NCBI GenBank assembly: GCA_016714975.1
Contig: JADKBR010000026.1
Coordinates: 62,001-126,000 of the forward strand
Direction of reading: 5' to 3'
Origin: Candidatus Dechloromonas phosphorivorans
Lineage (GTDB): Bacteria > Pseudomonadota > Gammaproteobacteria > Burkholderiales > Rhodocyclaceae
Length of the DNA stretch: 64,000 nt
In this document: in pieces, positions 50,685 through 59,800 of the stretch
Layout: each line of letters starts with the position of its first letter
Numbering within the stretch: position 1 is the first letter of the stretch
Program-made: the position numbers and the translations under genes
Notes under the pieces: model-generated
Database searches by the model: none
Told to the model about the DNA's origin: nothing
What the model saw: only the letters and a program-made list of their open reading frames with translations

Positions 50685-51729
50685 CCTGATTAGCCACAAT
50701 GTTCAGCCGCCCTCAAGAATCGCTCTGGACGTGGCGGCGTGACGACCGCCGCGACGAGCAGGCGCTTCAAGATGGACGACAAATCGAAGCGACGATTGAA
50801 ACGATATTGAACTTCGGCAAGATAGCGATGAGCGTATTTGGCAAAGTCGAAGGCATGATAGGTGCCCGAGTAGGCGGTCTTCAGATTGCCGAGGAAGGTA
50901 TTGACCGCGCGGAACTGTTCCAGCTTGACACAAGCCGGGCCGCCGCCGGTCACGACCCTCTCCTGCGTTGCCCCGATCCCGTGACTGCTTTGAAGCACCA
51001 AAGGCCATCCGACACCACGTGCGCCGAGGCGGCCAGCGCCGTCTTCGCCCATTCGGCAATCGCTTCCTTGGTGAATTCCAGCTTCTTCAGGCAGACCCGC
51101 AACGGACCTCCGGTCTCGGTGGTCTCCACCGCAGCGATGAACGACACCTTGTTCTCCGAGCCGCGTCCGCTCTTGCCGCCAGGCAGCTCGCCACCGAGAT
51201 AGGCGTCGTCGATCTCGACCCGCCCATCCAGCTGACGCGACGCTTCCCGCTCGCTCATGATCTGCATCAACTTGTGCTTGAGCAGCCAGGCAGTCTTGTA
51301 ACGCACACCCAGATGGCGCTTGAGTTCGAGGGCCGAGACGTTGTTCTTGGCCTGGGTCAACAGGTGCATGGCCAAGAACCAGGTGGTCAGCGGCAGTTTG
51401 GTGGCCTCGAAGATCGTCCCGCACATGACCGTTGTCTGCTCCCGGCATGCCGAGCACTGCCAGTACGTCAGCCCCTTTGCGTTCAAAGGCGCAATGGCGC
51501 GTCTCTCCGCAGTCGGGGCAGACGAAGCCGTCGGGCCAGCGCAGCGCCACCACCGCAGCATGGCATTTCTCCTCAGTCCCGTAGCGCTCCATGAACTGCC
51601 CCATCGACAAACCCTTCTGAAACTGCACCAGGTTGATTCCCATCGCGCATCTCCTTTGCCCAAGATGCGCCCATTTTTCACTTCGACAGGCTCAACACAT
51701 GAGCCCATTGAACTTTGTGGCTAATCAGG
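50685..51729 (-). mobile_element. IS1595-family insertion sequence, copy 2 (frameshifted)
   Basis: 1045 bases, same ends and orientation as copy 1. I noticed only three differences: one substitution, one base lost from a C-run near 50970 and one base gained in a run near 51477. Flanking 8 bases (AAGTGATT, TAGTGGCA) do not match each other or the outer flanks of copy 1. Confidence 0.92.
50690..51643 (-). pseudogene. IS1595 transposase, disrupted by two compensating indels
   Basis: Reads as the copy 1 protein up to CAFERKG, then an extra base (AAAGGGG instead of AAGGGG) shifts the frame through the middle of the protein. A lost C restores the frame at ATQERVV. The shifted part removes half the zinc ribbon and two catalytic aspartates, so the product should be inactive. 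Both indels lie in short homopolymers, so a sequencing error must be excluded. Confidence 0.85.
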
Positions 51730-51736
51730 TAGTGGC

Positions 51737-52066
51737 ATGCCATGTTCCCGACGACCCGCCCGACCCGCCCGCCCCCGCCTGACCGGCCGCATCTTTGCCT
51801 ACGCCCTGGCGGACGTCTTCGGTCTGACGTGCGTCGCCATCGGCGCCAGTTGGTTCGCCGCCGGCAAGGGGGCGATTCTGGCCAATTTTCCGACGTCGAC
51901 CGCAGAAGCCGTGGCGTGCACGGCCGGGGGTGTCGCCGTGATGATCTGGGCCGTGGCGCGCATCCTGCGCGAGATTGCCAAACAGGGGCCGGAAATGCAG
52001 GCCAGGTACGATGCCTACATCGCGGCCCACCACCCGGACAAGGTGCGCCCGCCGGAATCCGGCTAG
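51737..52066 (+). CDS. small two-span membrane protein of unknown function
   Basis: 109 aa. Basic N-terminus (SRRPARPARPRLTGR), then two probable membrane spans (IFAYALADVFGLTCVAIGASWF and AVACTAGGVAVMIWAVARIL) and a soluble tail. No family recognised. It starts 7 bases after the end of IS copy 2, so its original upstream region has been displaced. It may once have followed gntP. Ends 6 bases from the convergent ribbon-helix-helix gene. Confidence 0.65.
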   Translation: MPCSRRPARPARPRLTGRIFAYALADVFGLTCVAIGASWFAAGKGAILANFPTSTAEAVACTAGGVAVMIWAVARILREIAKQGPEMQARYDAYIAAHHPDKVRPPESG

Positions 52067-52072
52067 CGGGTT

Positions 52073-52267
52073 CTAATCAGCGGCCTTGCCGGCCGGCTTC
52101 AGCCATTCTGGCAGCTCGCGCCCGCCGGCATTGTCGATGATGTACTGGCGCACCAGTTTGCGCACCACCTGCGACGGCGTCAGGTCGTGCGCGGCGCAGA
52201 TTTCCTCGAATATTTCCTTCTTGCGCGGATCGATGAGGATCGTCAGACGCGCGGTCCTGTTTTCCAT
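52073..52267 (-). CDS. ribbon-helix-helix (CopG-like) regulator
   Basis: 64 aa. RTARLTILIDPRKKEIFEEICAAHDLTPSQVVRKLVRQYI is a ribbon-helix-helix fold with the DNA-contacting strand at the N-terminus. ATG at 52267 has GGGAG 6 bases upstream. Divergent from the SulP gene with 105 AT-rich bases between, which include a palindrome. It probably controls itself and the permease. No toxin gene is next to it, so an antitoxin role is less likely. Confidence 0.82.
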   Translation of the reverse strand: MENRTARLTILIDPRKKEIFEEICAAHDLTPSQVVRKLVRQYIIDNAGGRELPEWLKPAGKAAD

Positions 52268-52302
52268 GGACAACTCCCGATAGACCTTGATGCAGTCATA
52301 TT

Positions 52303-52345
52303 ATCATATGATTAACATTGACGAATAACATAAATCACATATAAT
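52303..52345 (+). promoter_or_regulatory. promoter of the SulP gene with a nearby palindrome
   Basis: TTGACG (52318-52323), 16 bases, TATAAT (52340-52345): a near-consensus sigma-70 promoter, start expected near 52352, 20 bases before the coding start. Just upstream is the palindrome ATCATATGAT (52303-52312), a likely site for the divergent ribbon-helix-helix protein. Confidence 0.75.
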
Positions 52346-52372
52346 CGTACGCTCATTCACCGAGCGCGCGCC

Positions 52373-54061
52373 ATGAAGATCGCCTTCCACCCGAAGCTGC
52401 TGGACTGCCTGCCCACCTACAACCGGGCGCAGTTCGGCAAGGATCTCGCCTCGGGGATCACGGTCGGCGTTCTCGCCCTGCCGCTAGCGATGGCTTTCGC
52501 CATCGCCTCGGGCTGCTCGCCGGCTGCCGGCATCTGGACCGCCATCGTCGCCGGCCTCATCACCTCTGCCTGCGGTGGCTCGCGGGTGCAGATCGGCGGC
52601 CCGACCGGCGCCTTCATCCCCATCGTCTATGGCATCGTCGCCATGCACGGCTTCGCCAACCTGATGGGGGCGACGATACTGGCTGGTATCTTCCTGCTGG
52701 CGATGGGCATCGCGCGCATGGGGCAACTGATCCGCTTCATCCCGGTGACGGTGGTGATCGGCTTCACCAACGGCATCGCCGTCGTCATTTTCCTGGCCCA
52801 GATCAAGGATTTCTTCGGCCTGCAGATCGACAACCTGCCCGCCGAGTTCTTCGCCCGCATCAAGACCCTGGCCGCTCACGCGCACACCGTCGACCTGCCG
52901 ACGCTGGCGCTGGCCACAGCCTGTTTCGTCTTCCTGCTCTCGTACAACCGTCTGGCCGAGCGCTTCGCCCTGCTGCGCCGCGCGCCGGGGCCGCTCGCCG
53001 TGCTGGTCGTCGGAACCCTGGTCGCCTTCGTCTTCGATCTGCCGGTTGAAACCATCGGCAGTCGCTTTCATGGCATTCCGCAGGAGCTCCCCGATTTCGG
53101 CCTGCCCAGCCTGTCGGTGCACGATTTGGGCAAATTGATCTCGCCGGCAATCACCATCGCCCTGCTCGGGGCCATCGAGTCGCTGCTCTCGGCGCGGGTC
53201 GCCGACAGCCAGATCGACGACCGCCACGACCCCAACCAGGAACTGATCGCCCAGGGCATGGCCAACATCGCCGCCCCCCTGTTCGGCGGTTTCGCCGCCA
53301 CCGGTGCCATCGCGCGCACCTCGACCAACGTCAAGTCCGGCGGGCGGACGCCGATCGCCGGCATCATCCATGCGCTGGTCCTCCTCGCCATCGTCCTCGT
53401 TGCCGCGCCGCTCGCCTCCTACGTGCCGCTTGCAACGCTGTCGGCAATCGTCATGGTGGTTGCGGTCAACATGGGCGACTGGCACGAATTCATCGAATTG
53501 CGGCGCTACTCGTACAACTACCGGATCATCCTGCTGGTCACTTTCTTCGTCACCGTCGTCTTCGACCTGACCATCGCCGTCGAACTCGGCATGGTGCTGG
53601 CCAGCCTGTTCTTCATCTACCGCATGTCGGAACTGACCAGGATCGAACGCCTGTCTCTGGCCCAGGAGGCGCACGAGCCGAAATTCCTCTACCCGGACGG
53701 CACGATGCGCATCGCCGCCTGGCAGTTGTTCGGTTCGCTGTTCTTCGGCGCCGTCAACAAGCTGGAAGAACTTCTCGACCCGCGCGAGGGGCACCCGGAA
53801 GTCGTCATCCTCGACATGACACGCCTGATCCAGCTCGACACCACCGGCCTCGAGGGCCTCGAGAACCTGCGCGACAAGCTGCACAAGCGCGGCTGTACGC
53901 TGATCGTCTGCGGCCTCAACTCGCAGCCCGGCTCGCTACTCTTCCGTTCAGGCTTCATCGATCACCTGGGCGACGACAATGTCTGCCTCGACCTGAGCAG
54001 CGCGTTCCGTCGCGCGTACATCCTGCTGCCCAACCTGATGGGCGGCGAAGACGATTACTGA
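52373..54061 (+). CDS. SulP-family anion permease with STAS domain
   Basis: 562 aa. About 12-14 membrane spans (residues 25-420; GITVGVLALPLAMAFAIASG and GGPTGAFIPIVYGIV are the SulP signature region) and a C-terminal STAS domain (about 440-550; VVILDMTRLIQLDTTGLEGLENL). The family carries sulfate, bicarbonate or other anions. Within a sulfur-rich region sulfate is likely, but bicarbonate cannot be excluded. Starts 105 bases from the divergent regulator. Confidence 0.92.
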   Translation: MKIAFHPKLLDCLPTYNRAQFGKDLASGITVGVLALPLAMAFAIASGCSPAAGIWTAIVAGLITSACGGSRVQIGGPTGAFIPIVYGIVAMHGFANLMGATILAGIFLLAMGIARMGQLIRFIPVTVVIGFTNGIAVVIFLAQIKDFFGLQIDNLPAEFFARIKTLAAHAHTVDLPTLALATACFVFLLSYNRLAERFALLRRAPGPLAVLVVGTLVAFVFDLPVETIGSRFHGIPQELPDFGLPSLSVHDLGKLISPAITIALLGAIESLLSARVADSQIDDRHDPNQELIAQGMANIAAPLFGGFAATGAIARTSTNVKSGGRTPIAGIIHALVLLAIVLVAAPLASYVPLATLSAIVMVVAVNMGDWHEFIELRRYSYNYRIILLVTFFVTVVFDLTIAVELGMVLASLFFIYRMSELTRIERLSLAQEAHEPKFLYPDGTMRIAAWQLFGSLFFGAVNKLEELLDPREGHPEVVILDMTRLIQLDTTGLEGLENLRDKLHKRGCTLIVCGLNSQPGSLLFRSGFIDHLGDDNVCLDLSSAFRRAYILLPNLMGGEDDY

Positions 54062-54073
54062 AAGGGGAGCATC

Positions 54074-54298
54074 ATGAGCGACGACATCATCGCCAAGGAC
54101 AGCAACGGCACAATCCTCAGCAGCGGCGACTCGGTCACCCTGATCAAGGATCTCAAGGTCAAGGGCACCTCGGTCACGCTGAAGCGCGGCACGCTGGTCA
54201 AGAACATCCGCCTGACCGACAACGCGGAAGAAATCGAGTGCAACGCCGACAGGGTCAGGGGCCTGGTGCTGAAGACCTGTTTCCTGAAAAAGGCCTGA
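54074..54298 (+). CDS. PhnA/YjdM C-terminal domain protein
   Basis: 74 aa. IIAKDSNGTILSSGDSVTLIKDLKVKG, LKRGTLVKNIRLTDNAEEIEC and GLVLKTCFLKKA match the C-terminal domain of PhnA (YjdM). The N-terminal zinc ribbon of the usual 110-residue form is absent, and the product begins cleanly with GGGGAG before the ATG, so it is a real short form, not a truncation by mutation. Function unclear despite the phosphonate name. Follows the SulP gene by 12 bases. Confidence 0.85.
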   Translation: MSDDIIAKDSNGTILSSGDSVTLIKDLKVKGTSVTLKRGTLVKNIRLTDNAEEIECNADRVRGLVLKTCFLKKA

Positions 54299-54581
54299 TT
54301 CGTCTGATCGGCATCGCGATGCAGGCGGCAGGGCGGCGTATGCTCGAGTTCTTCACAAAGCCCGACGACCGTTTCCATTACTGCAAGGATGCGTTCGCTG
54401 GTCGCCGCCGACGCCCCCCCCCAGGCGCTCGCCTGCTGGAACCTGGCCAAGCGCTGCAACAACATGCGCTGTCGGCTTGCTTGTTGATCGCCGAATTGAG
54501 GTCGGCAATTTGCGCCAGCGCGTGACTGCTTGGGCACGCCAGATGAAGCCACGCCGCAGGTCCATTGGCAACCGCTGCGCG

Positions 54582-56057
54582 TTATGCGGTACCGCCCACC
54601 GTCAGTCCATCGATGCGCAGGGTCGGCTGGCCGACCCCGACCGGCACGCTCTGGCCGTCCTTGCCGCAGGTGCCGACACCCGGGTCGAGCCGGAGGTCGT
54701 TGCCGATCATCGAGACGCGGGTCATCGCATCCGGACCATTGCCGATCAGCGTCGCCCCCTTGATCGGCCGCGTCACCCTGCCATCCTCGATCAGGTAGGC
54801 CTCGCTCATCGAGAAGACGAACTTGCCGCTCGTTATGTCCACCTGACCACCCCCGAAGTTGGCCGCGTAGATGCCCTTCTTGACCGATTTGATGATTTCC
54901 TGCGGGTCGTGCTCGCCAGCCAGCATCATGGTGTTGGTCATGCGCGGCAGAGGCAGGTGGGCGAAGGACTCGCGGCGGCCGTTACCGGTCGGGGCGACCC
55001 CCATCAGGCGGGCGTTGAGGCTGTCCTGCATGTAGCACTTGAGGATGCCGTCCTCGATCAGCACCGTGCGCTGGGTTGTATTGCCTTCGTCGTCGATGTT
55101 CAGCGAACCGCGACGGTCGGCGATGGTGCCATCATCGATGACGGTTACGCCTTTGGCTGCGACGCGCTGCCCAACGCGGCCGGCGAAGGTCGAACTGCCC
55201 TTGCGGTTGAAGTCGCCTTCGAGGCCGTGGCCGACGGCTTCGTGCAACAGGATGCCGGGCCAGCCGGAACCAAGCACAACGGTCATCTGGCCGGCCGGTG
55301 CCGGGTCGGCATTGAGGTTGGTAATCGCCTGATGGACTGCTTCCTTGGCATAGCGTTGCAGCACCTCATCATCGAAGTAACCGAAGGCGAAACGTCCGCC
55401 GCCACCCGCCCCGCCCTGCTCGCGCTTGCCGTTTTCCTCGACGATCACCGAAATCGAGCAGCGCACCAGCGGGCGAATGTCAGCAGCCAGGCGGCCATCC
55501 GAACCAGCCACCAGGATCACCTCGTATTCGCCGGCCAGCGAGGCCATGACCTGAATGACGCGCGGGTCGAGGGCGCGGGCGAAGCCTTCCAGGCGTTCGA
55601 GCAGTTTGACTTTGGCCTCGGCCGGCAGCGAGGCAATCGGATCATGCGGCGCGTACAGGGTGTGCCCTGCTGTCCCGCCAGGGGACTTGCTTCGCGGCGC
55701 GGTCGACGCTTGCAAGGCAGGCAAAATACCGTTCTGCCCGGCGGCGGCAATGGCGCGCACGGCGCTTGCCGCATCGCTCAGCGCCCGCGCGCTGATGTCG
55801 TCGGAGTAGGCGAATGCCGTCTTCTCGCCGGAGATGGCACGCACGCCAACGCCTTGGTCGATGCTGAAACTCCCCGATTTGACAATACCCTCGTCCAGAC
55901 TCCAGGCCTCGGAACGCGAATACTGAAAATAGAGATCGGAATAATCGACCTGATGCGTCAGTATCTGGCCGAATATCCGCGACAGGTCGCCCTCGGTCAG
56001 CGAGAAGGGGGCGAGCAACAGGGATTCGGCCTGCGCCAGAGCGATATCTTGGTTCAT
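54582..56057 (-). CDS. tldD: metalloprotease TldD
   Basis: 491 aa. The zinc-binding HEAVGHGLEGD is near residue 262, and the FSIDQGVGVRAISGEKTAFAYSDD N-terminal block and the C-terminal GNDLRLDPGVGTCGKDGQ are typical. TldD works with TldE (PmbA) to trim modified peptides; tldE is not in the window. ATG at 56057 has GGAG upstream, giving the usual N-terminus; the longer frame to 56141 overlaps the upstream gene. Residues 115-140 contain a small insert (APRSKSPGGTAGHTLY). Confidence 0.94.
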   Translation of the reverse strand: MNQDIALAQAESLLLAPFSLTEGDLSRIFGQILTHQVDYSDLYFQYSRSEAWSLDEGIVKSGSFSIDQGVGVRAISGEKTAFAYSDDISARALSDAASAVRAIAAAGQNGILPALQASTAPRSKSPGGTAGHTLYAPHDPIASLPAEAKVKLLERLEGFARALDPRVIQVMASLAGEYEVILVAGSDGRLAADIRPLVRCSISVIVEENGKREQGGAGGGGRFAFGYFDDEVLQRYAKEAVHQAITNLNADPAPAGQMTVVLGSGWPGILLHEAVGHGLEGDFNRKGSSTFAGRVGQRVAAKGVTVIDDGTIADRRGSLNIDDEGNTTQRTVLIEDGILKCYMQDSLNARLMGVAPTGNGRRESFAHLPLPRMTNTMMLAGEHDPQEIIKSVKKGIYAANFGGGQVDITSGKFVFSMSEAYLIEDGRVTRPIKGATLIGNGPDAMTRVSMIGNDLRLDPGVGTCGKDGQSVPVGVGQPTLRIDGLTVGGTA

Positions 56058-56067
56058 TGAAGCTCCG

Positions 56068-56877
56068 TCAGAGAATGCGGTGGGCGAGGGCCGGCAGGCT
56101 CTCGCGGATTTCAGCGATTCGGGCATGGTCGAGGTCGGCAATAACGACTCCCGGCCCCTTCATCTTGCGGTCGAGAATCTCGCCCCAGGGATCGACAATC
56201 ATGCTGTTGCCGTGCGTCAGTCGGCCGTTTTCATGGCGTCCACCCTGTCCGACAGCCAGCAGGTAGCACTGGTTCTCGATGGCGCGGGCGCGCAGCAGGA
56301 TTTCCCAGTGCGAACGCCCAGTGGTGTCGGTAAAGGCAGCCGGCATCAGGATCAGGTCAACGGTGCCCAGTGCGCGATAGAGTTCGGGGAAACGCAGGTC
56401 GTAGCAAATCGACAGCGCGACCCGGCCGAACGGGGTATCGACGCCGACCAGTTCCGTGCCGGCCTCGATGAAGGCCGACTCGTCGTAGCTTTCCTCACCC
56501 TTCGTGAAGCCGAACAGGTGCACCTTGTCATAACGCCCGACACATTCGCCGGCCGGGTCGAACACCAGCGTCGAGTTGCGCATCTTGTCATCGACGGTTG
56601 CGGTCAACGGGATGGAACCAGCGAAAATCCATATATCATGGCGCTGCGCCGTCACGGCCAGCCAGTCCTGGATCGGGCCACTGCCGAAATCCTCGCGCGC
56701 CCGCACCCGGTCGGCATCAGTGGCGCCGATGATCGGAAAATACTCGGGCAGCGCAACCAGTTGCGCGCCCTGTGCCACGGCGTCGTCGATCAGGCCATCA
56801 GCGACGGCCAGATTGTCGGCGACGCGCGGGCCCGAAACCATCTGAACGGCGGCCATGCGGCAATTCTGCTTGCTCAC
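56068..56877 (-). CDS. nitrilase-superfamily carbon-nitrogen hydrolase
   Basis: 269 aa. The Glu-Lys-Cys triad is visible: LVALPEYFP, GRYDKVHLFGF and LSICYDLRFPELY. Closest to the NIT1/deaminated-glutathione amidase branch. GTG start at 56877 overlaps the YhdP stop. Lies between yhdP and tldD in one transcript, the order common in betaproteobacteria. Likely a repair amidase; substrate is inferred from family. Confidence 0.9.
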   Translation of the reverse strand: MSKQNCRMAAVQMVSGPRVADNLAVADGLIDDAVAQGAQLVALPEYFPIIGATDADRVRAREDFGSGPIQDWLAVTAQRHDIWIFAGSIPLTATVDDKMRNSTLVFDPAGECVGRYDKVHLFGFTKGEESYDESAFIEAGTELVGVDTPFGRVALSICYDLRFPELYRALGTVDLILMPAAFTDTTGRSHWEILLRARAIENQCYLLAVGQGGRHENGRLTHGNSMIVDPWGEILDRKMKGPGVVIADLDHARIAEIRESLPALAHRIL

Positions 56878-59800
56878 TTCCGGCCTCCTTCAGCTGCCCC
56901 GGACACTGGCTGAGCGCTCGTCTGGACAAGCTTTTCGACCTTGGGATCGGCCCAGGTGCCCGTCACATGGTAGCTGTAGCTGAACATCTGGCTGATCGGC
57001 TTTTCCAGGACGGCACCGGCGACCAGCGCCGCCGCACCGAGCAAGGGATTGAAGAGTGTCGCCGCGCCGGCTGCTGCCGCGACGCCGCCGACGAACGGGC
57101 GGACTGCCACCTCCAGATTCTGCGTTTCGTTCTTCAGGTCGGTCTCTCCCTGAATATCGATCTGCGCCGCCGGGCTCGAAATGCGCAGCGGTTCGGCAGT
57201 GCGCATGATTCCGGACTTGACCGCCATCTTGCCTGCAATACTGTCGAACGCCAGCCCCTCGCTGAAAATATCGCGAAAATCGAGCGTCAGACGGCGCGGC
57301 AAAGATTGCAGCGAAAGCAGGCCGAGCAGCTTGCCGACACCCGGCTCCAGCTTGTTGAACTGGCCTTTTTCGGCATCCACCGTCATTTGTCCGCTCAACG
57401 ATGGATAGTGGATTCCGGTCAACGGACCGTCCCACTTCAGGTCACCACTCAGTTTGGCCGAGCCCCGCTTGACCGAGTCGACGTAGCCCAGACGGTCGAG
57501 CAATTTGCCGACATCGCCGGACGTCAGGTCGAAATTCAACCGCGTCTGTTGCTGACCTTCAGTGACCCACACGGCCTTGCCGCTGAGAGCCCCATCCGGA
57601 TTCTTCAGACTCAGCGTATCAAGCTGCCATGCTCCCTTTTCGTTGCGCGCCTTGACCTCAAGTCGCCCGAGCGCCTTTTCACCGACGAAGAACTCGTCTA
57701 CGACGAGGCTCAGGCCGGGCAGACTCTTGATCAAGTCCGGTTCCTTCCCCGTCATTTCTGCAGCCGGCCGGACCATGAGACGCTTCAGCCGGCCTTCCAG
57801 CCACCCCTCGCCGGCACCCCGCCAGAATAGGTCACCGACCGCATCCTGCATATTGAGTGCGATCTGCCAGCCATCGTCGCGCCGGCGCACGACGGTATCG
57901 ACCTGCGGGTAGTCGTGCCCGAACAGACGCAATACCGGTGTCTTGAGCGAGACCATGTCGATTGGCGGTGTGGCCTGCGTGCCTGCCCCGGAGGAACCGT
58001 CTCCTTCGGCCAGCGCTTTCCAGGCATCGGCATCGAACCGCGGCAGAGCAATACTCATGGCCACACCCTTGTCCGGCAGGGTTGCCGCACCCTCGCCGAG
58101 AACGATCGCCGCCCGTTCGAGGCGATCGTCGCGTCTGACAAACTCCCCGCGCACCACCTTGCCCAGCACGACGCTGAACTGCTCGCCTGAATTTGCCGCA
58201 ACGCGCTCGACGCGCAGCGCCACCGGTGTCATGGCCTCCTTGGCCAGTGGTTCGGGCAACCGGGAAGCGATACCAACCAGATCCGACTCGACGACGAAAT
58301 CGGCGTTGCGACGACGAACGGCGATGTCCGCCTTCCATGCCGCGCTGCCGGCCAACATCCCGCGCCCCGGCACCGCGAAATGCTTGCCGAGCTCGGCGAC
58401 ATTGGCGGTTCCTGCCGCCCGCACCACAACCCGGTCAGGCTGGCTGCGGACACTGACCTTGAGCGGGCCGCCGAACACGCGCCCAGTGATCTCCTGAGCA
58501 GAAATCGCGCTCTCGGTAATCGACAGCCCGCCATCGACCTGGGTCAGAGGCGGCAATGCCGGCAGCAGTTCAAGCTGGTTGTTCTGAAAGCGAAAATCGC
58601 CTTGCACGCGCGATTCCTGCGGACGCCGCAACGGGATGTCCAGCGCCAGAGTAAGTCGACCATCGCCTTTGGCACGCATGTCCCTGGTGAAATGGTCAAT
58701 CTTCTCGCCGACCGGACTCTGTTCGATGAAGCGCAGAAATTCGCCAGTCGGGCCATGAGCTTCGCCTCGAATCTTCAGCAGCTCATCCATTGTTTCGAAA
58801 TCAGGAATTTCGGCAACGACATCGGACAGCCTCGCCCCAAGCAGGTTGCCACGCTCGGCCACGACGCGCATGCCGACGCCGAAGCTGAGGACGGCATCGA
58901 TTCCGTCGATGATCGGCCAGCCTGGGACGTAGTCCAGCTTGACGTCGGCCGCCTTCGCCGTAATCTGGAATGCGCCCTTGTCGCGTTCGCGAAAGGGAAA
59001 ATCGGCAAGATTGCCCTTCAGGATCAGCTTGGCGTCGGAAGCCTTGCCCGCGACGATCCCACGCCGAACCCAATCGCGGACGTCCTGGCCTATCACCTTG
59101 GGCAGGTAACGCCAGACAGCGCGACCGTCGGCGCGTGACAACGTCGCCGCCAGATCGATCATTCCTGGTCCTTCGCCGGTGTGACGATAGCTGCCGCTGG
59201 CCATTCCGTCCGCATCAGCGCTTTCGAACTGCAGACGCTCCAGCTTGACGTCAACCGCGTCGCCCGCCACTTTCCAGTTGGCCCGGGCGCGCACCAGGTT
59301 GAGGGCAATGTCGGGTTCGCTGAAAATGGCCGGCAACGAGATACCGGCCTGCTGGCAGTCCAGCAAGATCGAACCGCCGGCCTCGGTGAGCTCGAGCAGC
59401 CCTGAAAGCCCTTTGGCGCCGGGGAAATAGCCGCCGGCCAGCAGTCCGAGATCACCGAAATTGGCCTTCAGCGCATAGCGATCGAGATCGTCGCCCAACC
59501 GGCTCCAGCTGGCCCGCAACTCCGATATCCGACCCTGCGGCTGGTGGCGTTCGAGCAGTCCGCGGCTCCGGGGATCGAGCGGCAGGTAGGAAGCGAGTTT
59601 GCCAAGGACGGCGAAATCGAGAAAGCTGGCAGCGGCGGAACCGCTGATCCGGCCACCAGGACCGTCCTGCTTCCACTCCGCCTGAAAATCGGTCGGCGCC
59701 ACGCGGGTGCCGTCCATTGCCAGAAGCTCCACCTTGCTTCCGGACAACGCCCAGTCGTTCTCCTTGTAGCGACCCATAAGGCGGCCACGCAAGCTGTCGA

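Noticed and set aside
50690..51708. Programmed frameshifting in IS copy 2
   Set aside because: Copy 1 encodes the whole transposase in one frame, and copy 2 would need two shifts; mutation or sequencing error is simpler.
46942..51729. Definite composite transposon
   Set aside because: No matching target duplication at the outer ends (TGGCCCCT against TAGTGGCA), so I report only the arrangement.
54238..54525. 95-codon frame after the PhnA-like gene
   Set aside because: Begins inside the PhnA-like gene in another phase, no ribosome site and no domain resemblance.
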